Positions 52,952 to 59,450 of a stretch of DNA of 64,000 nucleotides are shown piece by piece. Each line of letters starts with the position of its first letter. The first letter of the stretch is position 1. Made by a program: the position numbers and the translations under genes. The notes beneath the pieces were generated by a model. That model did no database searches, was not told the DNA's origin, and worked only from the letters and a program-made list of their open reading frames with translations. The stretch is taken from IMG/VR virus record IMGVR_UViG_3300036766_000184, positions 1 through 64,000 of that record. One strand, written 5' to 3'. The stretch is from a virus.

Positions 52952-52962
52952 CAGGAGAACGT

Positions 52963-53439
52963 ATGAAGAGCCTCAGCGTGTTCGCCCTCATCGCGATCGT
53001 CCTTACCGGCTGCGCCACCGGGGCTCCGATTAGCGGGAACCCGGCCCAGGATGCGTTCGCGAACCGGCCGGTCAAGCTCTCGGGCGCGCTGTCCATCGAG
53101 GACGGATTGAAGGAAATGGCCTTCAACCTCGACAGCGCGATCACCGTGCAGGCGATCCCGGCCGACGACCCGCTCTCCGCGTGCGTGAAGGGGATCATGA
53201 AGGATCTCGGCATCGGGGATGTGAAGGACGTCGCGCCGTCGTTCGTCCCGAAGGAAGACACGCTCCTCGGCCGCGGCTCTGTCCTCTACATCCGCGCGCA
53301 GCAAGCGCAGCGCATGGCCGGTGCCGGCACGAAGCTCCCGATCTCGTGCGAGGCTTCAATCGGGAAGATCGTGATCGACGTCGCCCGGGCCAACGCGAAG
53401 AGCATGCCGGGCGGGGGGCTTTTGCCGGCCCTCAGGTAG
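52963..53439 (+). CDS. lipoprotein
   Basis: 158 residues. ATG 52963 chosen over 52948 because aggag lies between them and because it yields a proper lipoprotein signal: M-K-S-L-S-V-F-A-L-I-A-I-V then lipobox L-T-G-C. The mature part has two more Cys. It may be an outer-membrane lysis factor or a superinfection-exclusion lipoprotein; the length is large for an outer spanin. Confidence 0.6.
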   Translation: MKSLSVFALIAIVLTGCATGAPISGNPAQDAFANRPVKLSGALSIEDGLKEMAFNLDSAITVQAIPADDPLSACVKGIMKDLGIGDVKDVAPSFVPKEDTLLGRGSVLYIRAQQAQRMAGAGTKLPISCEASIGKIVIDVARANAKSMPGGGLLPALR

Positions 53440-53474
53440 GGGGAACGCATGATCGAGCCCGACCCGGAGTCCTG

Positions 53475-53642
53475 ATGGACGCCATCTCGATGATCGGTCG
53501 GTGCGCGGCCCGGCAACTCGACGCCGAAGAGCACTCGCATTACTGCCCGCTGCATCACGGGAACTGGCGTGGGCCGTGCGCTTGTACGACACCGGAGGCG
53601 CTGAGTCAGTCGTGCCGGTCGTGTCGTGAGCGAGTCGGATGA
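53475..53642 (+). CDS. small Cys/His-rich protein
   Basis: 55 residues from ATG 53475, overlapping the stop of an eight-codon minicistron (53450-53475). C-P-L-H-H, C-A-C and C-R-S-C suggest a zinc-binding mini-domain. Coupled to the next gene (ATGA at 53639). Confidence 0.45.
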   Translation: MDAISMIGRCAARQLDAEEHSHYCPLHHGNWRGPCACTTPEALSQSCRSCRERVG

Positions 53643-54313
53643 GCACGCCGATCTTGATCTTGTTCGGGACATGGGGAAGGGCGCAGCAGTGGTACAAGCC
53701 GAACTCGCCGCTATGGACTGCGCTTGAAGCGCGCGGCTTTTCTCCAATCGTCTGCCCCTGGTCTGGCTTCTTGGGTGGCTACCACCACCCGATCATCGTT
53801 CCGCCCGCCTCCGACATTCGCGGCACGCTGGAGTTGTGGCGCTCAGAAGCGGAGAAGGCCGCGCTGTTCTGCAAGACCATCGGCCTGGAGCGGCCACATG
53901 TGATTTCACATTCTCATGCGATCAACCTCGTGGCCTTCGCCGCCGCGGGCACGGACTTCACGCCGCCCCAGCCATTCGCGACCGTGCTCAGTATTTCTGG
54001 TCCCATCCGTCAGGACATGGCGTTCACGCGCGCGCAGGCCAAGCTGAACATCCAGAAGTGGATTCAGGTGACCGATCCCAAAGACGACCACACGATCCGT
54101 CAGGGCGAGTTCCTTGACGGCCACATCGGCTGGAACTACCACCTCCCCGAGGCCGACGTGAACATCGACGCGCCGGGCTGGGGGCATTCCCGGCTCACGG
54201 TGGAGATCGAGCCCGCGTGGACGGACCTCGGCCTGTGGCGGGAGCTGGTTCCTGAGACGCCAGCCCCTCCAGCCGTGGTACATTTCGACCCGCCCTATCT
54301 CGACCGCGCCTAG
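53639..54313 (+). CDS. alpha/beta-hydrolase-like protein
   Basis: 224 residues. Opening strand P-I-L-I-L-F-G-T-W-G and the nucleophile-elbow region H-V-I-S-H-S-H-A-I-N-L-V-A-F suggest an alpha/beta hydrolase. The elbow reads S-H-S-H-A rather than G-x-S-x-G. A D-P-K-D-D-H and a late G-W-G-H could give the acid and His. Its place at the end of the lysis genes suggests a lipase/esterase that attacks the envelope, as LysB does in mycobacteriophages; this is inference. Confidence 0.45.
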   Translation: MSTPILILFGTWGRAQQWYKPNSPLWTALEARGFSPIVCPWSGFLGGYHHPIIVPPASDIRGTLELWRSEAEKAALFCKTIGLERPHVISHSHAINLVAFAAAGTDFTPPQPFATVLSISGPIRQDMAFTRAQAKLNIQKWIQVTDPKDDHTIRQGEFLDGHIGWNYHLPEADVNIDAPGWGHSRLTVEIEPAWTDLGLWRELVPETPAPPAVVHFDPPYLDRA

Positions 54314-54334
54314 CCGTTCTACGAAAGCGAGGTG

Positions 54335-54400
54335 ATGCAGATGGATACCCCGAAGCCCGATCCGAAGCCGAAGCCCGAGCCGGAGCCTCAGTCTCCGTAG
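54335..54400 (+). CDS. tiny Pro/Lys-rich peptide
   Basis: 21 residues, gaggtg before ATG 54335, consisting mainly of K-P and E-P pairs. Could be a real disordered peptide or chance. Confidence 0.3.
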   Translation: MQMDTPKPDPKPKPEPEPQSP

Positions 54401-54412
54401 CGGGGTATGGTC

Positions 54413-54567
54413 TGCGCGCTGAGCATCCCGGTGAGAACGGGAGCGGTCCTTCAACAGCCGAGGCGGCGCAACGGCATATGGCGCCGTGAAATCCGGGACC
54501 GTCTGGCAACCTCCTCGGCGACAGTTTCGCCGGGCACCGGGTTTGAATCCCGGCCAGCGCGCAACCA
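54413..54567 (+). ncRNA. structured RNA candidate with tRNA-like CCA end
   Basis: Sits in a 205-bp gap. TGCGCGCTG (54413-54421) is fully complementary to CAGCGCGCA (54555-54563), which is followed by A-CCA (54564-54567). A T-arm-like hairpin CCGGG-TTTGAAT-CCCGG occupies 54537-54553. Inside are CGGCGC/GCGCCG, CGGCGA/TCGCCG, and two interleaved pairs CGGTCC/GGACCG and CCGAGG/CCTCGG that would form a pseudoknot. About 155 nt, twice a tRNA. The 3' end resembles the tRNA-like end of tmRNA, but no tag frame is evident. It may also contain an attachment site. Confidence 0.45.
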
Positions 54568-54597
54568 TTGACAGGCCGCATGAGTTCACGGTAGTCT
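54568..54597 (+). promoter_or_regulatory. promoter with dyad in spacer, HTH gene
   Basis: TTGACA (54568-54573), 18-nt spacer, TAGTCT (54592-54597). The spacer holds ATGAGTTCAC (54580-54589), one change from the GTGAnnTCAC dyad and starting 6 nt after the -35, exactly as at 55377. ATG 54606 follows the -10 by 8 nt without a Shine-Dalgarno. Confidence 0.65.
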
Positions 54598-54605
54598 GTC
54601 TCCCG

Positions 54606-54959
54606 ATGGCACGACAAGTCAGGATGTCCCGACCGCTTGCGTCGTACCCGCTCCTCGTCGTCTTGCGCGACCGCGCCGAGGCGTTCGCTCGATCCCCCGA
54701 CGATGCGCCCTTGACCGTCCGTGAGATCAACGACCTGGAGGCGCGCGAGAAACACGCGCTCGTCGACCTGCGGAACCTGATCTCGCTCCACGGCCTTCGT
54801 CAGGACGTGATCGCCCGGGCCTGTAAGGTGGACCGCACGATGGTCAACAAGGTCTGGAACTCCGGCAAGGGCGGGCGCGAGCGCCAGTGGACCCGGAGTC
54901 AGCGGGTGGTGGCGGCGACGTATCGGGCGCTGGAGTCCGCGGGATGGATTCCGGCATGA
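54606..54959 (+). CDS. HTH transcriptional regulator candidate
   Basis: 117 residues. Helix-turn-helix at about 62-86 (L-R-Q-D-V-I-A-R-A-C-K-V-D-R-T-M-V-N-K-V-W-N) followed by a basic G-K-G-G-R-E-R-Q-W-T-R. The promoter of this gene contains the GTGAnnTCAC-like dyad, so the protein may bind that site and repress itself and the genes at 19322, 21474 and 55429. That link is inferred. Next gene is coupled by ATGA. Confidence 0.55.
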   Translation: MARQVRMSRPLASYPLLVVLRDRAEAFARSPDDAPLTVREINDLEAREKHALVDLRNLISLHGLRQDVIARACKVDRTMVNKVWNSGKGGRERQWTRSQRVVAATYRALESAGWIPA

Positions 54960-55237
54960 CCTCGCGCATCCGAGCGCTGGTAGAGATGGAGACGACGATC
55001 AAGGATCGCTACCTCGGGCGCGCAGTCGAAGGGGTCATCGTGCCGCCCGTGAATCACTTCCGCGTGCTCATAGATCGCTCGATTGAGCAGGAGGAGCGCG
55101 GCGAAGATCCAGTGCTGTTGCTCCTGACCGCCATGGCGGTCACGACCGATCTTGTCAATGGGCTGGCGGCCGAAGTCGTGGACGCGCGTCGCGTAGCCGA
55201 AGCGGCGACTCTCATCGCTGAATCGTGCGTCCGATGA
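54956..55237 (+). CDS. helical hypothetical protein
   Basis: 93 residues, all-helical appearance, ATGA-coupled to the HTH gene and to the next membrane peptide. Possibly a partner of the regulator. No motif. Confidence 0.5.
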   Translation: MTSRIRALVEMETTIKDRYLGRAVEGVIVPPVNHFRVLIDRSIEQEERGEDPVLLLLTAMAVTTDLVNGLAAEVVDARRVAEAATLIAESCVR

Positions 55238-55359
55238 TCGGCCGACCGTACCACCCGACACCGCCCCCCGCCTCCGTGCCACGCGAAGTTGCCCGCGCGG
55301 GCAGTGCGGTATTCCTGCTCGGCCTTCTCGTGCTGATCGCAGTCGCGCTCGTCAGCTAG
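55234..55359 (+). CDS. tail-anchored membrane peptide
   Basis: 41 residues, ATG overlapping the previous stop. Pro-rich start, then a C-terminal membrane helix (F-L-L-G-L-L-V-L-I-A-V-A-L-V). The palindrome at 55289-55304 falls between the two parts, encoding V-A-R-A-G-S. Confidence 0.45.
   Translation: MIGRPYHPTPPPASVPREVARAGSAVFLLGLLVLIAVALVS
55289..55304. repeat. dispersed palindrome, in-gene copy
   Basis: TTGCCCGCGCGGGCAG, perfect arms, in reading frame 2 relative to the LPARA-type copies. Confidence 0.8.
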
Positions 55360-55376
55360 CCGCCCAGCCTTTCCGC

Positions 55377-55406
55377 TTGACAATCGGAGTGAGTTCACAG
55401 TACATT
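55377..55406 (+). promoter_or_regulatory. promoter with dyad in spacer, RDF-like gene
   Basis: TTGACA (55377-55382), 18-nt spacer, TACATT (55401-55406). Spacer contains the perfect dyad GTGAGTTCAC (55389-55398). A bound protein would block polymerase between the two boxes. A good taggagga Shine-Dalgarno precedes GTG 55429. Confidence 0.7.
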
Positions 55407-55428
55407 TCCTCGTAGTAGGAGGAACGAC

Positions 55429-56538
55429 GTGCCCATTCATGGCCTATCGGACAAGCGGCGGTTGGTTCGCCTCGGAAAAATCAAGATGGGGGTCATGGTG
55501 CAGCCCGCGCAGGGCAAGCCCTACCCCCGCGCAACCGACTTCTTCGTGGTCCCCGACTCCGTACAGAAGGTCTACGGCGAGAAACCGCGCGCGCTCGGGA
55601 TCATGCTGCCATCAGACAGCCCCGACGAGGTCTTTCCGCAGGAACTGAAAGCCTACAAGGCTTCGGGTCTTTTCTGCGCCGGGGACAACCGCGTCGCGAA
55701 GCGCTGGCATGAAGGCAGGCTGGTCGAGCGCCCCTGCCCGTGCGAGATGTTGGACTCGGGAGAGTGTCAGCCGACCGCGACCTTGAACGTGATGCTCTAC
55801 AGGGTCGCCGGACTCGGGGTCTGGCAGCTCACCGTGCGCCAGGAAGCGGCCATCATCGAGATCAACACGACCCTGGAGAAGTTCACGACCATGTTCGGCG
55901 GGCTCCGCGGCATCCCGTTCGTCCTCCGGTTGGAGCAGGTCCAGCGCCAGCGGTACGACGAGAAGACGAAGGCGATGGTCAAGGTCATGGTCTGGACACC
56001 AAAGATCGACACCGAGATGACCCTTGAGGAGATCTTCACGTCCCGCAAGGCCCTCGGCGCCGGCGTCGATCGTCTCATGCTACCCGCCATGGGCGAGATC
56101 GAGGAGGACGACCACCCAGTCACGACCTCCGAAGCCACTGAGAGCCCCCAGGGGGCCGTCGAAGACGCCACCCTGACCCAGATGGCACCCCCAGCCGAGA
56201 TCGTGGCCCCTGCCGCCACCACGCCTGCGACAGACCTCTTCCCGGCCCCTGCCGCCAGCCAGCACGACGACCCGGCCCCGCCGGCCGCTGCCCAGGGCAA
56301 GGTCGAGGGTGCCGGCCTGCTGATGGACGAGTGTTTCGAGCTGGCCCAGAAGCTCGACGTGGATGCCGCGACCTACCGGGCCTATCTTCAGGCGATCCAC
56401 GGGACGGTCGACCTGCCCCACGAGTCGGCCGCGACCGAGATCGAGCGGCTCCGGGACGCGATGAAGAACCCAGGTACGGCAGGCGCGGCCAAGGCGGCCA
56501 TGAAGGCCGGGGCGAGGAAGATCGGTGGCGGACGATGA
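55429..56538 (+). CDS. recombination directionality factor-like protein (phiC31 Gp3 type)
   Basis: 369 residues from GTG 55429. I-H-G-L-S-D-K-R-R-L-V-R-L-G-K-I-K-M-G, then Y-F/F-F-V-V-P-D, C-A-G-D-N, a C-P-C-E-M-L-x5-C zinc-like cluster and G-L-R-G-I-P-F-V-L-R-L match the Gp3-like family, whose phiC31 member switches the serine integrase from integration to excision. The C-terminal third is an Ala/Pro linker plus a short helical domain. Many such proteins occur without a known integrase, and none is seen in this window. It starts the operon running to 63 kb. Confidence 0.55.
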   Translation: MPIHGLSDKRRLVRLGKIKMGVMVQPAQGKPYPRATDFFVVPDSVQKVYGEKPRALGIMLPSDSPDEVFPQELKAYKASGLFCAGDNRVAKRWHEGRLVERPCPCEMLDSGECQPTATLNVMLYRVAGLGVWQLTVRQEAAIIEINTTLEKFTTMFGGLRGIPFVLRLEQVQRQRYDEKTKAMVKVMVWTPKIDTEMTLEEIFTSRKALGAGVDRLMLPAMGEIEEDDHPVTTSEATESPQGAVEDATLTQMAPPAEIVAPAATTPATDLFPAPAASQHDDPAPPAAAQGKVEGAGLLMDECFELAQKLDVDAATYRAYLQAIHGTVDLPHESAATEIERLRDAMKNPGTAGAAKAAMKAGARKIGGGR

Positions 56539-56750
56539 GCGGTCGAGTTGCCCGCGGCGGGCAGTTGGTTCCACCGGGCCCCATGACCGACCTCGCCGCC
56601 GCCCTCATAGTCCTTCACGCTCGGGGCTTCGCCTCCTGCTACGGCCTCGTGCCGGACACGGAGACGCCGGAGGAACGGCACGAACGGTTGCGGCATGGGT
56701 TGCCCTCGCCTCACGGGGCGCGAGTGACGACGATGGAGGAGCGGCCATGA
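56535..56750 (+). CDS. small hypothetical protein
   Basis: 71 residues, ATGA-coupled at 56535 and 56747. The palindrome at 56548-56564 is within its first codons. No motif beyond an R-H-E-R-L-R-H helix. Confidence 0.5.
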   Translation: MSGRVARGGQLVPPGPMTDLAAALIVLHARGFASCYGLVPDTETPEERHERLRHGLPSPHGARVTTMEERP

Positions 56751-57067
56751 GGAAGCTGCGGGTACTGAATCTCTATAGCGCGGCGTACGCGTCCGGCCAC
56801 GAGCCCGAAGTGTATTCGGATCGCGTCGTGCTTCGGCTCTACGGCAACCCCTCCTCGTCGGGCTATCGACAAGTCGTGCGCGTGCATCTCGAGTGGGGCG
56901 CGCTGCCGTGGCTCATGCGAAAGCTGTGGGCGGCGTGGTGGCGGCACAAGGCGGATGTCCTTCGGAATCTGTCATGGATCGAGCGGGAGCTGGCCGGGGC
57001 CGGCGTCGAGAAACCGAAAGAGTTGACGACGTCGGACCGGGAGCGCGGGGAGGCGGTGGGGGCGTGA
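56747..57067 (+). CDS. hypothetical protein with amphipathic Trp-rich helix
   Basis: 106 residues. Strand-rich first half (V-V-L-R-L-Y-G, V-V-R-V-H-L-E-W), then a Trp-rich helix (L-P-W-L-M-R-K-L-W-A-A-W-W). Could associate with membranes or nucleic acid. Coupled to the next gene by GTGA at 57064. Confidence 0.5.
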   Translation: MRKLRVLNLYSAAYASGHEPEVYSDRVVLRLYGNPSSSGYRQVVRVHLEWGALPWLMRKLWAAWWRHKADVLRNLSWIERELAGAGVEKPKELTTSDRERGEAVGA

Positions 57068-57381
57068 GCGCGAAGGACTGGCGGATGGTCGCGCCGTGCG
57101 AGACGTGCCCGTTCTCAGATTCCGAGGGCGGCACGCGCATGCGCCGGTCGCTGCGACCCGGACGCGTGGCGAGCATCAAGCGCGGGCTCCTGCGCGGCGA
57201 CGCGTTCCATTGCCACAAGACGGTCGGACACGACGACGAGGATGAGGCCGTCATCGGGGCCGGCGCCCGACTGTGCGCCGGGGCGTTGGCGTGGCAGAAC
57301 GGACGCGGCGCGTCGTCCAACTATCAGCGCGTCTGCGAATCGCTCGACTACGTCGCGGAGCGGCGAAAGGCGCGCCCGTGA
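57064..57381 (+). CDS. DUF6283-like protein
   Basis: 105 residues from GTG 57064. C-E-T-C-P-F near residue 12, F-H-C-H-K-T near 49 and L-C-A-G-A-L near 70 form the Cys/His pattern of DUF6283, probably one metal or Fe-S-like site. Function unknown. Coupled to the next gene by GTGA-style overlap at 57378. Confidence 0.6.
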   Translation: MSAKDWRMVAPCETCPFSDSEGGTRMRRSLRPGRVASIKRGLLRGDAFHCHKTVGHDDEDEAVIGAGARLCAGALAWQNGRGASSNYQRVCESLDYVAERRKARP

Positions 57382-57869
57382 ACGTGACGCCAGCCGAGTA
57401 CGCCCAATTGCAGGCGCGGGCTCAGTCACCCGTGCGTGAGGGTTGGCGAGACGGCGCGTTGAGCGTTTTTGTCCCCGGCATCCCCTACAACTTCAAGAGC
57501 GGCGGGCAGACGACCCGCGGCGGCTTGATGAAGCATCGTCGGCTCGTGAAGGAATGGCGGGAGCGGACGGCGGATCGCATCTTCGCCGTCATGTCGGAGA
57601 ACGACCTCGGCGAGAAACGCGCACCCTTCCTCGCCTGGAAACAGAGCGACCCGAAGCGCGTGACGTTCACGGTCTACTCGCGCAACGCCTTCGACAGCGA
57701 CGGACGCGAAGTCTGCTGTTCGCCGTCGCGCGATGCGTTGAAGGATATGCACCTCGTGACCGACGACCGCGACTCCGCGGGCAATGTTTTCATCTACGAA
57801 CAGATCACGAGCCGGAAGGCCACGTTCGTTCGCGGCATCGCGATCCGCATCGAACTGAGAAAGGACTGA
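57378..57869 (+). CDS. RusA-like Holliday-junction resolvase candidate
   Basis: 163 residues from GTG 57378. V-F-V-P-G-I-P-Y near residue 30, a basic loop with K-H-R-R-L-V-K-E-W-R, and an acidic end P-S-R-D-A-L-K-D-M-H-L-V-T-D-D-R resemble the RusA fold, where paired Asp residues bind metal and cut branched DNA. The usual D-x-D-N-x2-K string is altered (D-A-L-K-D), so activity is uncertain. Useful in phage recombination or in trimming DNA before packaging. Confidence 0.45.
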   Translation: MNVTPAEYAQLQARAQSPVREGWRDGALSVFVPGIPYNFKSGGQTTRGGLMKHRRLVKEWRERTADRIFAVMSENDLGEKRAPFLAWKQSDPKRVTFTVYSRNAFDSDGREVCCSPSRDALKDMHLVTDDRDSAGNVFIYEQITSRKATFVRGIAIRIELRKD

Positions 57870-57870
57870 C

Positions 57871-58167
57871 ATGAGACAGAGAGTCATGAGACAGAGAGCA
57901 GTGCTCGTCACGACGAGTCATCGCGGTGTGTTCTTCGGCTACGAGCAAACCTCGCTGAAGCGCGGCAACGTGACGCTCACGGATGCACGGAACTGCTTGT
58001 ATTGGTCGGCGGACGTGAAAGGATTCATGGGGCTAGCCGCGAGCGGCCCGAGCAAGTCCTGTCGGGTCGGCCCCGCCGTCAAGTCGATCACATTGACCGG
58101 CGTCACTTCCGTGGCTGCTGTAAACGCTGACGCCGAAAAGCGGTGGACTGATGCCGCCTGGAGCTAA
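57871..58167 (+). CDS. DUF6948-like protein
   Basis: 98 residues. V-L-V-T-T-S-H-R-G-V-F-F-G-Y, T-L-T-D-A-R-N-C-L-Y-W-S-A-D-V-K-G-F-M-G-L and C-R-V-G-P fit DUF6948. A 15-bp tandem duplication covers the start (57871 and 57886), giving two in-frame ATGs. The Shine-Dalgarno aaaggactgac is the same as before 58701. Function unknown. Confidence 0.6.
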   Translation: MRQRVMRQRAVLVTTSHRGVFFGYEQTSLKRGNVTLTDARNCLYWSADVKGFMGLAASGPSKSCRVGPAVKSITLTGVTSVAAVNADAEKRWTDAAWS

Positions 58168-58699
58168 GGCGGCAGTAGCGTTCGGCTCCGGCTCCGTCTC
58201 CGGCGACGGCTACGGCGACGGCTACGGCGACGGCTACGGCGACGGCTCCGGCTCCGGCTCCGGCGACGGCGACGGCTCCGCCTACGGCGACGGCTCCGGC
58301 TCCGGCTCCGGCTCCGGCGACGGCGCTTACTGGCGCGCCGCGATTGCGTCCTATGTCGGCCGCTGGACACCTGCCCAACGAGACCGTATGCGCGTACTCA
58401 AGCGGCAGGGCGCGACCATCGCCTACTGGCAGTCGGATGCGAACGGATTACCGGCGAACGGCGGGGCTTGGGCTTCGGTTGGCCCCGCTGAGGCAGGGCT
58501 TATTCAGCGCACCCTCGGCCCGCTGAGTCTCTGTGAGGCGGGCACGCTCCACGCCACGCTGATCCCGCCGAAGTGGGCAGGAACGCGCCGGTGGATTGTC
58601 GCGCTCACCGGCACGGTGGTCGGCGACGAAGACAAGTACGGCGCGCTGACTCGTGAAATCTTGGGCGAGGCGATCGGCCAGAACCAAGGAAAGGACTGA
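58151..58699 (+). CDS. DUF7666-like protein with Gly-Asp/Ser repeat N-terminus
   Basis: 182 residues, overlapping the previous gene by 17 bp. Residues 12-58 are hexanucleotide-encoded dipeptide repeats (G-S, G-D, G-Y, G-A/Y). The C-terminal domain reads A-Y-W-Q-S-D-A-N-G-L-P-A-N-G-G and L-C-E-A-G-T-L-H-A-T-L-I-P-P-K-W, which I associate with DUF7666. It pairs with DUF6948 here as the DUF6745 gene pairs with its partner at the left end. Function unknown. Confidence 0.6.
   Translation: MPPGAKAAVAFGSGSVSGDGYGDGYGDGYGDGSGSGSGDGDGSAYGDGSGSGSGSGDGAYWRAAIASYVGRWTPAQRDRMRVLKRQGATIAYWQSDANGLPANGGAWASVGPAEAGLIQRTLGPLSLCEAGTLHATLIPPKWAGTRRWIVALTGTVVGDEDKYGALTREILGEAIGQNQGKD
58183..58325 (+). repeat. 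hexanucleotide coding repeat
   Basis: Runs of ggctcc, ggcgac, ggctac and similar units, always starting with the Gly codon ggc, encoding Gly-Ser, Gly-Asp and Gly-Tyr dipeptides. Unit order is partly repeated, for example three consecutive GDGY blocks. Confidence 0.85.
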
Positions 58700-58700
58700 C

Positions 58701-58892
58701 ATGCCCGTCACCCTGAAGGATCTCCGCGCGTCGGCTCTCGACCGTGGACGCCAGTGCGCCGAGTTCGCGTATGAGTCAACGTGCGATCCGTCGCGCCCAT
58801 TTGCCGTCGTCACCGCGAGGAGCGGCGTCAAGTACGAACGCTGTACGTGCGGCATCGTGACCGAAGTCCGGCCCGAGGCGGCGGCGCAATGA
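58701..58892 (+). CDS. small Cys-containing hypothetical protein
   Basis: 63 residues, aaaggactgac before ATG. Four Cys (C-A-E-F, S-T-C-D, C-T-C-G) could bind one metal. Coupled to the next gene by ATGA at 58889. Confidence 0.5.
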   Translation: MPVTLKDLRASALDRGRQCAEFAYESTCDPSRPFAVVTARSGVKYERCTCGIVTEVRPEAAAQ

Positions 58893-59026
58893 CCTTCCTT
58901 CACCTGCCCGCGGGCGTCATCCTCGGCTACCCGCCCGAGCTGCCGCTCTCGCTCGTCGTGCACGGCATCGGCGCGCTCATGACGGTGGTCCTCATCGTGG
59001 TGGCGTGGCGCGTGTGGCGGGGATGA
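58889..59026 (+). CDS. small membrane protein
   Basis: 45 residues with a membrane helix at about 20-42 (L-S-L-V-V-H-G-I-G-A-L-M-T-V-V-L-I-V-V-A-W). ATGA overlaps at both ends. Confidence 0.5.
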   Translation: MTFLHLPAGVILGYPPELPLSLVVHGIGALMTVVLIVVAWRVWRG

Positions 59027-59190
59027 TGGGCCAGATCACCGAGGACATCCTTGACGGCTCTCAGTGCAGCGGATGCGGCGTCTGTTTCGAGACGGAGCAC
59101 GGCTATCCGGTGCTCTGCGGTGATTGCTGGTATCGCGCCGAGCACGAGGCACGGCACGGAATGCAGCGCGCGACGAAGCGGGAACTGTGA
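59023..59190 (+). CDS. small zinc-ribbon protein
   Basis: 55 residues. C-S-G-C-G-V-C and C-G-D-C separated by about 12 residues make a rubredoxin-like or zinc-ribbon knuckle. TGATG overlap with the next gene. Confidence 0.55.
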   Translation: MMGQITEDILDGSQCSGCGVCFETEHGYPVLCGDCWYRAEHEARHGMQRATKREL

Positions 59191-59429
59191 TGCCCCGCCG
59201 CATCACGAACCGCCGCCTCCTCGCGGCATTCCTCGCCGGCCGCTCTGTCCTCGGGCTGGCGCGGACGTACGGGAGGACGGTCGCGCAGATCGAGGCGCGG
59301 CTGCGGCGCGCGGCGAAACCGTGGTGGGCGCGAGTTCCCCGCGCGGAAGCCGGGAGCGATGAACGGATGACCCGCGCGCAAATCTTCCCGTCGCCGAGTT
59401 GTTCGCATGACCCTCACCCTCGCGCCTGA
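59190..59429 (+). CDS. small HTH-like basic protein
   Basis: 79 residues. N-terminal half resembles a resolvase-type helix-turn-helix (L-A-A-F-L-A-G-R-S-V-L-G-L-A-R-T-Y-G-R-T-V-A-Q-I-E). Likely DNA-binding; the tail is disordered. Confidence 0.45.
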   Translation: MPRRITNRRLLAAFLAGRSVLGLARTYGRTVAQIEARLRRAAKPWWARVPRAEAGSDERMTRAQIFPSPSCSHDPHPRA

Positions 59430-59450
59430 GTGCACAGGAAAGGATCGACG

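Noticed and set aside
54490-54567. Ordinary 76-nt tRNA at the CCA end
   Set aside because: A T-arm-like hairpin and CCA are present, but no D-arm or anticodon arm fits a 76-nt molecule; the 5' partner of the acceptor stem is 150 nt upstream.
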